Shown here: in pieces, positions 1 to 30,773 of the stretch
How positions within the stretch are numbered: the first letter of the stretch is position 1
Layout: each line of letters opens with the position of its first letter
Assembly: GCA_028583405.1 (NCBI GenBank)
Contig: CM053246.1
Span: forward strand, 26,074,412-26,138,411
Reading direction: 5' to 3'
DNA from: Pogonophryne albipinna
Taxonomy: Eukaryota > Chordata > Actinopteri > Perciformes > Artedidraconidae
Length of the DNA stretch: 64,000 bases
Notes under the pieces: generated by a model
Told to the model about the DNA's origin: nothing
The model's database searches: none
The model's input: the letters and a program-made list of their open reading frames with translations, nothing else
Position numbers and translations under genes: made by a program

Positions 1-1254
1 ATCACTGCAAAGACATGAAACTGCATAAAGAGCCACATATATTACAAACCAAGAATCTTTGGAAGCCGTTGTGTTTTATTCAATCGGGGCTGTGTAACAG
101 ATGTTTATACCCTCGCCATTAATTTAATTTGCCTTAGGGAAGAGGATACCTGTTTAAACATCTGCAACAAACTGAAAGCTACGTGCATGCTTGCTTATCA
201 GAGCCTGGAATTATGACAGAATATGTCCCGCTCCTTTATCTTTTTGAGGTCATACACATCAAAACTAAGCTGCTCCTGACAGCTCAGGTAGGGGACGATT
301 CTGGGAATGGACACTGTGCGATTTCTGATTCCTGGAGGATGGAATTTATTACACACCTCAAGCCCATGTTTTCACTCACGTTTGGAAAGGAAGGAAAACC
401 TCCACAGGAATCTGGAGAGAATCTCATTAGGTTGCATCTACAGACATAAACCTCTTCTATAAAGCATGTTACAAAGAAACAAACAGTGAGATCACACAGC
501 AATCCAGAGCAATTATTGGTAAGCACCAAAGGTACATTTAAATCAGGCATACAAATAAAACAAGAGGATCACTAGGCCTATAGTAAAAAGGCCTAAAGCT
601 AGAAATACCAGTACAATTATGCACCTATTGTTCTAACACATTAATGCTTCGTATGAATACAGCTGATGAAGGCTTTAGTGAAGTGTTACAAAAGAAACTT
701 GGAGATAGAGAAACTTCATAATTGCCCAGATGGTAAGAGGACAACACAATACAGAGGAGCAAATTAAGTCGAAGGAGTGCTGCCATGTGCAGCCACACTA
801 ACAAACCATATGCTGTTTGTATAAAACAACAACTAGATTTCTCTCTTTTCATCACCTCATTGGCTTTTATTGGGCCTGTTGGGCTGTAGGAAAACGGCAA
901 GTAAATGGGACTCCACTCAGCCATTTAAATGAAAATGAGATGGTCAATGTCATCTTCAAGAGAGTTTAACTGCAGGAGAACAGCAATTCCGCCTCCATGT
1001 AAACATCTTTTAGGCACTGAATTCAAACTAAGTCGAAATCCTCTTCGAAAAATAGCTGCCCAGAATGACCCCATTGGGGTAAATGATCTCCATTTGCATA
1101 AGGTGTTTTAAAATGTGTTTCTATAACTTTAGTTGCTCAGTTTCAGCATTCTGTGTGCAGCCTGGTATCCTCTGTGCTGGTGTCTGTTTTTAACCTTTTC
1201 TGGGCTTTTCAGCACACATGCTCTTTTTTTTCCAGCAACGCCCTGCTTCTCATT
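1..1254. other. Non-coding left flank
   Basis: This stretch is AT-rich with no long open frame. The short frames present lack splice-flanked structure or recognisable domains. I see no repeat family or gene here. It could be intronic or intergenic. Confidence 0.5.
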
Positions 1255-1455
1255 CACACACTTACATTCATTCAACCTGGGAGCGGCCCAGTACAACCAC
1301 AGTCTCCTGCTGAAGCTCTGCTGGAGATACAGTTAAATGCTTGGCTCAATCGCACCTCAGTGGTATATCTGTTGGAGGATTCAGCCAGGGAATTCAAACC
1401 TGCAACCTTTTGGTTATGAGCCTGCTTCTCTTAACCTTAAGGCCACCACCTCTAC
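1255..1455 (-). mobile_element. tRNA-derived SINE, minus strand (degenerate)
   Basis: Read on the minus strand, the segment has a pol III A-box-like motif (TGGCCTTAAGG, 1435-1445) and, about 35 bases downstream, a B-box-like motif (GGTTTGAATTCC, 1389-1400). That is the spacing of a tRNA promoter. The text between them (AAGCAGGCTCATAACC and following) resembles the head of a common fish tRNA-derived SINE, recalled from general knowledge. A tRNA-unrelated body follows to about 1255. The B box has an extra base, so the copy is probably inactive. The outer boundaries are approximate and no target duplication was identified. Confidence 0.55.
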
Positions 1456-4400
1456 ACAGCCCTAACCCTAAGCATAACATCTTCCCAGAAATAAAATCAA
1501 AATCCCTTATGCTGCACTTTGGTGGGAACAACCCAAGCTGAGAGATGGCGCCGGTTTTGCGTCTGTAACCACTGTTGAAATATTATTTCAGAGGCAAGCC
1601 GTTCCCGCATCTTGGAGCACGGTGAGCAGAGCACTTGAAAAACGCATTAGGGCCAAGGGGCAAGTTGGAGGCTATACATTTGCTACCAATTTAGTTCCTG
1701 CATCTTAGATGTTGTGCTTCTCTTCCTTTGCTGGCCCAGAAAGCAGGCCTAATGTCTTAAATGACCTCTAGGATAAATAGTCAGCAGGCTACATGACCCC
1801 AGCCGTCAGAATCGGAGGCTGTAATAAATACTGCATCGCTTTACAGGAAGCGTGTTCGACATTCTCACAAAACCTGCAGGGAAAGAAAAAGAGGGGGCGA
1901 ACGGGGTGAGTCTCTGTTCACCGCTCTCTCTTTGGTCAGAACCTTTTTTCCTGAGGTCTGTTATTACCGGCCTGGGTTCCCATTTAGAGTGGAGCTTGTT
2001 CATATAAACCTTGAGGTTTTGAGGCATCGCTGGACTGACTGGGTGGCTTTCACCAGGGAATTAGCACAGGGTCGCATTGGATCACGATCAGTAGGCCCTC
2101 TACGGCTAACGTGTGTTGGACCAGGCTTCCTGTGGAGATGGTGGTGGTGAGGACAAGTTTCCTGGCTCTGGAATATGGGTCAGTCAGAATCCAAGATGTG
2201 TAGACCTCAATTCTGTAAATCATGGATCCTCCTGTTGCTTTTCTACTTACTGTATCATTTCTAAATCATACTAATCACCATTTTCTCGATTAACCGTGAT
2301 GAGGTCTCTTAAGACCAAGCTTTTTCCCCCTCTTTTTTTATAGCTGGAAGTAAAGTGTGTCAAATATATTCAGTGCATCCACATAGTGTGCAATATGAAA
2401 ACATTTGTTGAAGTCACTTATGACTTGACAAATTGCATTAATAATGTATCAATATAATATGATTTTATACCTCAATTACATTCGGCAAGAAAGCACAGTG
2501 ACGTAGATGATGTTAATGTTTTCTTTAATTGCAAATTCTTCCTTAAAAATACACTTAAGGGATTAAGCTGAAAGAGATGGTGGCCTTTGAAACAGCTTTA
2601 TGTACCATTAAATGTTTTTTCTTAATTGCTTCTTTAAGCACCACATAAACTTTCTGTTGAGCTCACACTTCTTTATTATGGTATTATAAGTTATGTACTG
2701 GGTCATCATTTTGGCAACAAAGTTAAACCCAACGCCATATCGCACCCTGCTGTTTATTGTTGCCAGGAGTCAGGACTTTATTTTATAATGTTGCGAAATA
2801 TATCCATGACTATAATGTGACTATTGCATTCTGAACTAAATGGATTTTATTTTATTTCTTTTCATGCAATGAATTTGTCTTCACCTTCCATCTTTCATGG
2901 CAGGTATTGTTTTCACCCTAGTATCATATTTAGAACACCATCAATTGTGGTGCAGGTGCACACCATCCATGGCAATCTTGCTACCTATAGTTGCACTCCT
3001 AAGCAGCTCAGCTCAGAAGACCCCAGTGTTGACTTCCTCCAGACCCAATCCACCTGTCCCACTGAGCTCCAGAAGGTGGCAGGATTGGCACTGCAGACAA
3101 CGCAGCAGCAGAAAAAAAGAATTCCCACCCACCCAACAGCTTCAGCACCACAGCGCCTTTCCTCTCCACTCCTTGAATGACGATAGACTTTTTATGTCCT
3201 TAACATCAGACACATGTGGCTTTTTCAAAGACAAACGACATGGTGTCATCTCTGTGCTGGGGAACATCTGCTCACTTTTCTCTGGATTTAGTGTTCTTTC
3301 CACTCCACATTTATTTGGAAAGTGTCGTGTGCCCTTGCTTTGTTCTGAGGGGGGTTGCTGTCCCTTTGTCTGAAAGAGACATCAAACAGGGCCAGAGGGG
3401 CACACGATGGTTGGAACATGAACAAGATGGTTATTTTTTGTCCTCTTACATCGTCCTCGCCTTGGCTCTCTTTTTCTTCTTTTCTTTTGATGGAAAACTT
3501 AATCATAAGACAGAAGAAAAAAGATACTTGGACTTAATGACCTGGACATGTCATCACTTTTTTTGACAGATGTTTACAAATGTTTTCACAGTCTGTTGGT
3601 TGCTTCAAGAGATGGCACAGGTGTTTCGTGTTAACAGACACATACAATCTGTCAAAAAGGTTTTTTGTTTTTACTAAAGATACATTATATATTTGTCCCA
3701 AGCATGTTATGGTATAGGTTTTTAGTTTTTGTTGTTGACAGTCAAACTTAGTTATACCACTTACAATTTTGTTTGTAATACCTGTTCCTTCTTGGGTTAC
3801 AAAAAATGAAAACAATTGACCTTTTTTGAATTGAATTGAATTGAAAGATATCATTATATACACAGTATATATATACATATGTTTAGGAGGTCAAGGGATC
3901 ACATTAGGGTAAAAGAATGAAAATCCACAGAAAAATGCCCTCTGGTGGTTTTGAATGTTAATTCCTAGCTGCTGAGAGGTAAATGAAGAAAGCAATAGTG
4001 AGGAAGAAATATACATAAATAATAAATGTTGTCCTTTTTGCCTTTTGAAAAGTCTACCTCACAATACATTCAAACTCTTAATGATAGTAAATAATGCCTT
4101 TGCTGTGGCTAAGAGAAATATTCATAAATGAGATGAACAATTACCTGAAGGTAAAGGGCATTGCGATATGTATACCACGTGGAGCAGCGTTTTATGATCT
4201 GCTATACCGAATTGTTTCTTCTAAAGTATGGTATCTGACCCATAAGGTACTAAAAGTTCCCTAAGCAAAATGAACAGACGTCTGTAATTGTCTAGGTAGT
4301 AGGGTGCGTGTATGTGTTAGTAAGATTGCAAAAGAAAGAAAGAAGAACTGGCAATAAAAGAAGGAGGAGGAACGCCTATTAGACAGTTGGAGAAAATAAG

Positions 4401-6271
4401 TCCTGTGTGGGTGTGTTTGGTGTGTGCTTGCTTGCTTGCTAACGTTTTATTCAAAGGATCAATTATTAATTCAGGCCTGTGAAGAGCTATGCTTTCAATT
4501 CTGAACATCAATGTAGCTTAATATTCTGGCAATTAATTGTTATTAATTCTGGGCTTATCATCTTTTTCTCTCTTTTCAATATCACAGAAAGCAGCTCTTT
4601 AGGAACATCCTGGTGGTTCGCACAGAGAAGGCTGGTTTGTCCTCAACCTCAGGAGGCTTCTTCTATCAAACATGGCACCGTAAGAAAAGACCACTACTTT
4701 AAAGTCGTACGTCAGTCTTTATATGAGCTTAAGGGAAAACTAAAGCATACAGTGCTATTAATGCAAAGCATACATACATCCATACTGATCCATCACTGTG
4801 CCCAGACCTTCAGCTTACATCCACCCTGCACCACCTACAAGTTAAGAGCTGAAGCTGATAAGAAAACAAGTCTATTACAAAATCCATGTTCTTTATGGTG
4901 CTTTCCATATGACCAAAAAGATGAAGTTTCACCAGTTGTCAGTCGAGAGAAAAGTTGATATTGACGGTTTTATTGAACTTTAAACCAGCAATTGACAAAG
5001 CAATAGCTCAACAAAATTAACTTTTTAGCGGTTACGGAGCTTTCAATCACCAAAGTTGCTTTTGGGGAATTCCACAGCAGAGGATCATCATCTGATACAT
5101 AAAAAACTTCAGAACGAAGACTGCACCGAAGAGGGTTTTGTCATTCTGTTCAATCTGTAAATGAATAACTCTCATGACATTTGCATCACATACAGGTTGC
5201 AGTTATTTCAGGGGCTGTTCTTTTATGATCTGAAGACCATGTCCATGCCCTCCAAAAGCAGCACAAATAATAATAATACCGTTCTGTGATCTTACACAGC
5301 TAACATTAAGGTGTGGTTAGGTTTAGAGAACGATTAGGGTTTGAGTTAGAATATCAACTTGGTTTAAGTTGTGTAAATATCCTGTTTGGGGTTAAAATGA
5401 ATACTTAAATAATGTAAGGGGATGTTCATTATCACTGTTACAATAATAACCATGTGGTTAAGCTCAGGGAACACATGTGTTCATAGGAAGCAGTGTTGAA
5501 GGTTACAAAGTTGCAGCCATGTTCAGAAATCCAATCTTCTTTTCAACCTGGTGACCTGACAGTGCAGGATGCATTTAATCATACAATATTGAGACACTAT
5601 TTTAAAGTTAAATAAACACTCACAATGGTTTTACCAGACTTATTTACTTAAGAAATAGCAAAGTTGCCATTCTGCGCCCACAAAGCTCCTTGGAAGCTTA
5701 CTGTTTCTTGAAAGCTTTTACCTTGATTGAGGCGTTTGATCACAGAAATAAGAAGCATGCCGACTGAATGCACTTGCATTCAATACTTGTGTGAAGTTTC
5801 TAATTACCAGTGAATACCGCTCACCAACCTGTTTTTTAGGTCAAAGCTAGAGTATTTGTCATTTTTCATTCATGACTTCAAACAAACCTGTTGTAAAATT
5901 GGTTAGAAGCATAGCCACAGAGACGGTGGTAACTAGAGATGTTTTCTCAGTAATTCCCTCCTGGATTTGGGTAAAACCACGCCTGCAGCGCATGGGAAAG
6001 GCAGTTCACAGCAACAGTGAGAAAGGGAAGAGGAAAGTGTGAGAGACAGAGATAATAAAGAGACTTGAAAGAAAAAAAACATGAAAGAGTGGAGCGAGAG
6101 AACAGATGATAAAGGGTCAACGAGAGACTGAGTGAGTGTGGTAAAAGTGATGGAGAGATTCACTTTAAAACAGATAAAAACATCAAGACAACATTAATAA
6201 TTTAGATTTTTTTTATTAAATATCTGCAACAGCATTATTTAAAAATAAATAATCACTTTTGTTGCTTTTAA
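1456..6271. other. Non-coding stretch
   Basis: No supported gene. The longest frames, such as one at 4479-4958, have no recognisable domain and a composition like surrounding non-coding DNA. It contains a short pentanucleotide repeat at 3826-3845 and short AT dinucleotide runs near 3850. A few GGTTAGG-like runs occur near 5310-5345. Confidence 0.5.
3826..3845. repeat. (TTGAA)4 microsatellite
   Basis: Four uninterrupted copies of the pentamer TTGAA. Low-complexity sequence without coding meaning. Confidence 0.85.
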
Positions 6272-6345
6272 AGGTCACCTATTATGCAAAATCCACTTTG
6301 TCATGTCTTTTATACATAAACATGTACAATACTATGAAAACCCAT
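6272..6345. mobile_element. MITE end (ACCTATTATGC family), one side only
   Basis: Directly after a TTAA at 6268-6271 comes AGGTCACCTATTATGC, followed by text typical of an abundant fish non-autonomous DNA element (family assignment from general knowledge). The same head motif in diverged form begins the element at 58238. I could not find the matching inverted end downstream, so the copy is truncated or too decayed. The right boundary is arbitrary. Confidence 0.45.
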
Positions 6346-8144
6346 TTAGTGTCTGATGCAAAGGATATGCTTGCATGATAGATGTATGAGGTGCTGAGCA
6401 CTGTTTCACATAAGATAATACTTGACTCTTAAACACTATGATACACAGATATCTATATACTGTATAACCAAAACATTTTTCATCAACCCCTTTTAAAAGA
6501 CTATGGTTTGTACTGAGAGTTAATAGAATCATCACCCTGTTTCCAAATGTGATTGATCCAGTTATAGTCCAGCAAGAGCTTTGACACTTTTCTTTTCTAA
6601 GTCATTTGATACAGAATTGTAACTCTTTATGGCTATCATGAAAACATGAAACGTGTGACTTATTTATGTAAAGCTTTTAGCGATTAAAAATATCCCCTTC
6701 CAGCTGCCAAGTGTCATGTTTTCTCTTCCACTGCGGTGATTAAAAAGAAAACCACTGTAAATTGAAAGTGAACCAAAGAACCTTCAAATTATTGAGCTCC
6801 TGACTTTTCCACTTCATGTGTCACCTGGGAAATAATAACACAGATATCAGATTACCAGAAGCACTGTGCGGAGAAGGAAACATATACAAACACCTCCTTA
6901 ACTGATATCTGAAATGACTCTTCGTGCTAATAACTAAGAAATTATTGCACTAACTTGGAAATGTGAGGGTTGAGATGTCCAGGTGCCAATTAAGTGCTGA
7001 TGTGGGGAGAATGTGGGTGGACTTATTGCAAAAGGCTTCCTTCCATGTACAGTATGTGACCCACTTTGAGAAATGTTATTTATTAAACCATTGATGAAGC
7101 TTTGCGTCAGGATATTGCTCACCCTGCCAGTGTTCTTTTTTCATCAATGACCGCCTTGCTGCACATTATTCCCGCCTGTTACACGGCTAAACACTAAGTA
7201 GGCATACTTTTTGATTTATAATGATTTTATTTATTTGAAATTATCTTATTGCTTTCGATAAGAGAAATATTCCGTTCCAATGCCTACAAATGGCGGGAAC
7301 TGTCCATGTCTGTTCACACTTTCTTTTCCATTAACCTTTAACCACTGCCTCTTTCCTCCTCTTGCACTCTTTTCTATACTTTACTTGGGACAGTTTAGCA
7401 ATCATGAACCCAAAGTGTTGTGCTCTCCACAAATATAATAATGAATATTCAAAAGGTATTCCACTGTGTTTTCTGATTTCCAGCGTTCTGCCCGCGAAAA
7501 ATAGCAGACCTCTGAAATGTATAAATTGATCAGAATCAGAATTGAGTATTTAACTTACCCATGTAATGGACAGGAAATACACTGGGAAATGACAGACCTC
7601 CGCCAATTCCAAATGCCCTATCTCGCATTGTAAAGTGAGAAATGATGTGTGTGTCCGCTCTGTGTTTCAGATCTGCTCCAGAGTTGAATTTATTCTGCCT
7701 TGGCTAATGGTCCAATCAAAAAATTCGGCCACTATTGCCCGTCAGCCTGCTAAAGAAAAAAAGGAAAAAAAGACCAAATCAAAAAAGAAAACTTCCTTGG
7801 AAGGTAATGAATTAGCATGACTTTATTCCTGCCATTCTGGGGAAATAAATTGGTCAAAGTTTTCTCAGTGATGAGATTAGTATTTCTAAAATCCTGGCTA
7901 CTGCTCTGCTGAATCATAGTTACAGAGTCACGGGGAGGATGAGAGCAATTTGTTAAATTGTTAAAAGGTAGAGGCAGTATGAGTCATTTCGGTAATTCCT
8001 GAAAGATGATTTTTTATTTATCCTTGTTAAGATTTTGAGTGACGCTGCTGTTCGGCGTGCTGGAGGGTGTATTTAAATAGTGTGCTACCAAATGTAAGAC
8101 TTTCAATACTTTCAGCCATTAGGGGTAAGGGATTCAATGCACCA
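6346..8144. other. Non-coding stretch
   Basis: No supported gene or repeat family. A purine-rich A/G tract lies at about 7750-7800. Confidence 0.5.
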
Positions 8145-9672
<1,528 letters not shown>

Positions 9673-9686
9673 GCGCGCGCGCGTGC

Positions 9687-9746
<60 letters not shown>
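9673..9746. repeat. Compound (CG)n-(TG)n microsatellite
   Basis: A run of CG dinucleotides, then GCGTGCGTG, then a pure TG array. The whole tract alternates purine and pyrimidine for about 74 bp, the pattern most prone to form Z-DNA. Frames through it are low-complexity artefacts. Confidence 0.95.
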
Positions 9747-26861
<17,115 letters not shown>

Positions 26862-27070
26862 GCCTAGGCCAGGGGTCGGCAACCCGCGGCCCACGGGCCG
26901 CATGCGGCCCTTTAAGCCCTCTGCTCTGGCTCCCTTGAGCTTAGACAAAAATAAGAAGGAAATCAAATTAAAATATTTGTAGGACTATTTATATTTTGTT
27001 GCATGGTTGAAAATGTTTCGCATCTTGTATTTTGAGGTGATACTGTGACACATAAATAAAAAATAAAAAG

Positions 27071-27262
27071 TTCTCATTCATAACACTCCGTTCGATGTCT
27101 CACAATGGGATGCGCCTCAACGCGTATGCAAACAGAAGCATCAATCTCATTACGCCAATCCTGATTGGCTGATGATCTTGACGTCAACGTCAGGGAATCC
27201 ACCCACCCTTTAAGTAGCTTGCGCTACGACGCAGCGTCATTCAAACACCTCTTCTCGCTTCA
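27071..27262 (+). repeat. DIRS left inverted terminal repeat
   Basis: It begins TTCTCATTCATAACAC. Positions about 27097-27262 are the reverse complement of about 30774-30940 near the right end, with a few mismatches and small indels. Positions 27071-27113 are also the reverse complement of 30655-30694 in the internal complementary region, with about two mismatches. Confidence 0.88.
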
Positions 27263-27711
27263 GAGCACATCTCGATTTATCAGTAACCGGGCTAGCTTAA
27301 CGGTCCACAGACTGAACCCAAAGCTAACATTCGGTCGACGGGCGCTTGCCGGTTACTTTTTTGCTTTGCAAGGAGACTGAGCAATATTAACACACCAGTT
27401 AATATTGTAATCTGCCTCGCCGTTTCTTTCTGTCGAAATAACGGTAAGGTTTGATTTTTTCTTCAAGCTAGTAACATACCTGTTGCTAGTTTGTTCTTCC
27501 CTCCACACCGACACCACGGTAAAGAGGACGTTCTCTTTTCTCTCTCACACCAGAGGAGACAGAGATAAAAAAAAAAGAAGGTATTAACACATCAGTTAAT
27601 ATTCTTTAAAGAATAAAATCTACACCGTCGCCTTTTTTCCTTTCGGACTAAGTGCAAGGTTGGACCTGTTACTAGCGTGTCCACTCCACGCCGACACCCC
27701 GACGATCGAAG

Positions 27712-28686
27712 ATGGACCCTTCTCTCCCTCACACCAGAGGAGTCAGGGACTCGGAGGCTCGGCTATGCCGCTGCGGGTTTAAGATTTCAGGCACAGACTC
27801 ACACCAGGTCTGCTCGTCCTGCCTCGGACTGGAACACACCCGGGAGGCTATCGATAACCCCGGCTCGTGCGGGCATTGTACCCGCTTCACCATGAAGAGC
27901 CTCCGCCGACGGTTAGCACGCCAAGCTAGCTTGTCGGGACAGGACCCCCTCATGTCCGCTGATTCGCCGTCCGGCAATCAAGACATGGTGGCGTCCGCCG
28001 CAGAGATTGAGCCCTGCGCTGTGTCAGACTGGGGCTCAACAACAGCGACAGCCGCTGAACCGGAGCCCCACGCCGTTTCAGGCTGGGACCCGGTGGCGGC
28101 AAGAGCCGCGAGAGCGGAGCCCCGCGCTGTGTCAAGCTGGGGCTCCCAATTGGACCTCATCATGGTTTCACCCGCGGAGGATGTCCTGGAGTTGGACTAC
28201 ATGGAGGACGAAGAGGATACCTCTGAGTTCCTCCTGTCTGACTCGGATGGGGATGACATCTTTGTTTCATCGGCTCAGACTGCAAAGCCGGCAGCGATGT
28301 CCGCTCCCCTGGGCGGGAGCACAGCAGCTTCGCCCGTCCTAAGCATGGACTTGCAGGCCGTGTGTCAACGCGCTGCGTCCAGGCTGGACATCCCATGGCC
28401 TGAAGTGGCCAAGGAGACCTCCAGATCTCGCTACGAGGGGAAGAACTTGCCCCAAGCAGCGAGGACGAAGAGGCAGCTCCTTCCAGTCTTTCCGGAGATG
28501 CTGGACGAGGTGTCGTCTCGTGGAGAGACCGTCCTTTCAGCAACAAGGCCCCAATCCAGGGTGCCTCCTCCCTGGACTGTGACGGTATGGAGAGGCTCGG
28601 CCTGCTCCGCATGCCGCCCATGGAACCGCTGGTGGCAGCCCACCTCCAACCGAGGCTGGTTTCGACACCAAGCAGGAACCCCATGA
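27712..28686 (+). CDS. DIRS Gag-like protein, N-terminal part
   Basis: A 324-codon frame starting at an ATG soon after the left terminal repeat and leader. The N-terminus has a cysteine/histidine cluster (two Cys separated by one residue near residue 20, then a CxxC and a His about 16-25 residues later), as in fish DIRS ORF1. An acidic middle region follows (residues about 155-180). From about 28587 the homologous reading continues in another frame (28587 onward), so the last 30 or so residues of this frame are probably out of frame. I infer a frameshift near 28580. The role would be nucleocapsid-like packaging of element RNA, by family analogy. High GC compared with flanking DNA. Confidence 0.7.
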   Translation: MDPSLPHTRGVRDSEARLCRCGFKISGTDSHQVCSSCLGLEHTREAIDNPGSCGHCTRFTMKSLRRRLARQASLSGQDPLMSADSPSGNQDMVASAAEIEPCAVSDWGSTTATAAEPEPHAVSGWDPVAARAARAEPRAVSSWGSQLDLIMVSPAEDVLELDYMEDEEDTSEFLLSDSDGDDIFVSSAQTAKPAAMSAPLGGSTAASPVLSMDLQAVCQRAASRLDIPWPEVAKETSRSRYEGKNLPQAARTKRQLLPVFPEMLDEVSSRGETVLSATRPQSRVPPPWTVTVWRGSACSACRPWNRWWQPTSNRGWFRHQAGTP

Positions 28687-30593
28687 TACCGGCAAAGGCA
28701 GACCGGTTCCAGTCAGCGATGACCGAACGGCCCTATAAAGCCGCAGCTTTGTCCGCCAGGGCTCTCAACGTCTCCTCGCTGCTGACCGCCTACCAGGCGG
28801 AGCTTTGCGAGGACATGTCGAGCAGACCTGAGCCTGCCGTGTGGGACGAGATCGCAGCGATCACGGACATTTGCCTCCGTGTGCAGCGCTGCGCAGTCCA
28901 AGCCACGGGCAAAGCGCTGGGAATGATGGTGATACAGGAGAGAGCCAGGTGGCTCAACCTGACCAACCTTCCAGACCGGGAAAAAGAGGATGTTTTGGAC
29001 ATGCCTATTGTTCCCGAGGGCATATTTTGCTCCGCTCTAGCTTCAATGCAGCTGAGGTGCGAGTCAAAAAGGAAGGGAGACGAGGCTCTCCAGCTCTGTC
29101 TCCCCCGAAGGGTCCAGCCGCCACCTCCAATGGTCCCGCGGCAGGCCTTCGCCCAAGCTGTCTCACGTCCTGTCCGGTTCAAAATACCGAAGCAGCAGAG
29201 ACCGCAGCCCCTCCCGCGTCCCCAGCCCAGGCACGAGGCAAGAGGGAGCTGGCCAAGAAAATCTCCGGTCCCGGCAGCTGCCGCTCGCGCACGTTTGGCC
29301 TCCGGTCCTTCTGTACGCGTTCCCACCCCTGGCTCTGATACCCCCAACTCTGGCCAGAGTGAGAGAACAACGCCACACACTTATCCTGATAGCTCCGCAC
29401 TGGCCTGCAATGTACTGGCTGGCGGAGATATATCAGCTGCTGTGCGGGCAGCCGTGGCAGCTCCCACTACGCAGGGACATACTGTCTCAGGTGGGGGGGG
29501 CGATCTTTCACCCACACCCAGAGCGCTTGGCACTATGGGCCTGGCCCGTGAGTGGTACAATCTGAATACAGTGGGGCTCCCTCAGAAGGTGATAAACACT
29601 ATTCAGAGTGCAAGAGCTTCCTCCACCAGGTCTCTCTATGACTGTAAGTGGAGGGTGTTTGAGGAGTGGTGCCTTCAAAAAGGACACATCTCTTTTCAAT
29701 GTCCTGTCGGGGTGATTTTATCATTTCTACAGAACTTAATTGATAAACACAGAGCTTTCTCTACGATCAAAGTGTACCTGGCTGCTATTGCTGCATGCCA
29801 TGTGGGCTTTGAGGGAAAGACGGCTAGCCAACATCCTTTGGTCTGCCGTTTTATGAAAGGGGCTCGCAGGCCCCTCCCTGTTTCCAGGTCACTGGTGCCC
29901 TTATGGGACTTGGCAGTGGTTTTAGATGGGCTCACTCGACCTCCATTTGAACCCCTGGAAGAAGCTGACATGAAACACCTGTCACTGAAGACAGTGCTGT
30001 TACTGGCTCTGGCATCTGCCAAGCGAGTCAGTGACATTCATGCGCTCTCTGTACATCCTTCATGCACTCAGTTTGCCCCGGGGCAAACGAGAGTGTTGCT
30101 GAAGCCCAACCCTGCCTTTATACCTAAGGTGGTTGGCTCATGTACCCCCATTGACATTGTGGCATTTCCTCCGCCGCTGTGTTCCTCTGAGGAACAGCGG
30201 CCAAATTTGCTGTGTCCAGTGCGTGCTTTACGCACCTATATGGACAGGTCAAAAGAGTTTCGTTGTAATGACCAACTCTATGTATCCTGGGCTAACCCTC
30301 AGAAGGGCAAGCCCGTTACCAGGCAACGGCTCTCCCACTGGATTGTGGAAGCGATTGCTCTGGCTTATACGAGTCAGGGTTTGCAGGCACCAACGGGCCT
30401 GCGTGCTCATTCTACTCGTGGACTGGCTACATCCTGGGCTTTGTTCAAGGGTGTTTCCATCCAAGACATTTGTGCAGCAGCGAGCTGGTCCTCGCCGCTC
30501 ACTTTTGTCCGGTTTTACAGGCTAGATGTCTCTGCTCCAAGTGTGGCCCGCGCAGTGCTGGGCCCCGTGTTGAGACAGGGTTCTACCTGTTAA
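28587..30593 (+). CDS. DIRS fused ORF: Gag C-terminal part plus tyrosine recombinase
   Basis: An open frame of 668 codons. Residues 1 to about 225 look like the C-terminal part of DIRS Gag. Residues about 225-310 are a junction read out of its ancestral frame. Residues about 315-668 are a tyrosine recombinase that would join circular cDNA to the genome. The catalytic set is present: Arg480 (in AKRVSDIHAL), His608 and Arg611 (HSTR) and the nucleophile Tyr644 (in FYRLD). The autonomous element would carry RT, RNase H and often a methyltransferase between Gag and recombinase; here they are deleted, which fuses the two. The recombinase half looks functional by eye. Whether the fused protein is made is unknown. 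The ATG at 28587 is simply the first in frame; Gag translation may enter by frameshift. Confidence 0.75.
   Translation: MERLGLLRMPPMEPLVAAHLQPRLVSTPSRNPMIPAKADRFQSAMTERPYKAAALSARALNVSSLLTAYQAELCEDMSSRPEPAVWDEIAAITDICLRVQRCAVQATGKALGMMVIQERARWLNLTNLPDREKEDVLDMPIVPEGIFCSALASMQLRCESKRKGDEALQLCLPRRVQPPPPMVPRQAFAQAVSRPVRFKIPKQQRPQPLPRPQPRHEARGSWPRKSPVPAAAARARLASGPSVRVPTPGSDTPNSGQSERTTPHTYPDSSALACNVLAGGDISAAVRAAVAAPTTQGHTVSGGGGDLSPTPRALGTMGLAREWYNLNTVGLPQKVINTIQSARASSTRSLYDCKWRVFEEWCLQKGHISFQCPVGVILSFLQNLIDKHRAFSTIKVYLAAIAACHVGFEGKTASQHPLVCRFMKGARRPLPVSRSLVPLWDLAVVLDGLTRPPFEPLEEADMKHLSLKTVLLLALASAKRVSDIHALSVHPSCTQFAPGQTRVLLKPNPAFIPKVVGSCTPIDIVAFPPPLCSSEEQRPNLLCPVRALRTYMDRSKEFRCNDQLYVSWANPQKGKPVTRQRLSHWIVEAIALAYTSQGLQAPTGLRAHSTRGLATSWALFKGVSIQDICAAASWSSPLTFVRFYRLDVSAPSVARAVLGPVLRQGSTC
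29308..29565 (+). pseudogene. Out-of-frame remnant of the RNase H to recombinase linker
   Basis: In a frame other than the long ORF covering it, these bases encode the segment that in DIRS elements lies just after RNase H. It has the motifs LLYAFPP, RVREQ, LLCGQPWQLPLRRD and HPERLALWAWPVSG. The frame runs into a stop at 29563, while the recombinase continues in the overlapping long frame. This marks the right side of the RT deletion, near 29285, and a frameshift around 29550. Confidence 0.65.
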
Positions 30594-30654
30594 GTTCTGG
30601 TTGTTTTTGGTGATTTTCGAGATAAGCATGTCTAGCAATACGGGAGTTTCAATA

Positions 30655-30751
30655 TCCCATAGTGAGACATCGAACAGAGTGTTATGAATGAGAACTATAG
30701 GTTACTTACGTAACCCCAGTTCTCAGAGTAACATGAAGTGAGATGTCTCAC
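30655..30751. repeat. DIRS internal complementary region
   Basis: The first part (30655-30694) is complementary to the extreme left end of the element and the second part (30695-30751) to the extreme right end (30934-30990). They meet at CTATAG (30695-30700). In DIRS replication this region templates the joining of the two ends into a circle. The second part and the right end can also pair with each other as a long hairpin. Confidence 0.88.
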
Positions 30752-30773
30752 CAGACGGCCCTTCTTGCTAAGG

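Noticed and set aside
4479..4958. 159-codon plus-strand frame
   Set aside because: No domain, AT-rich non-coding composition and no splice context.
28160..28684. 174-codon minus-strand frame opposite DIRS Gag
   Set aside because: A shadow of the GC-rich sense coding frame; no domain.
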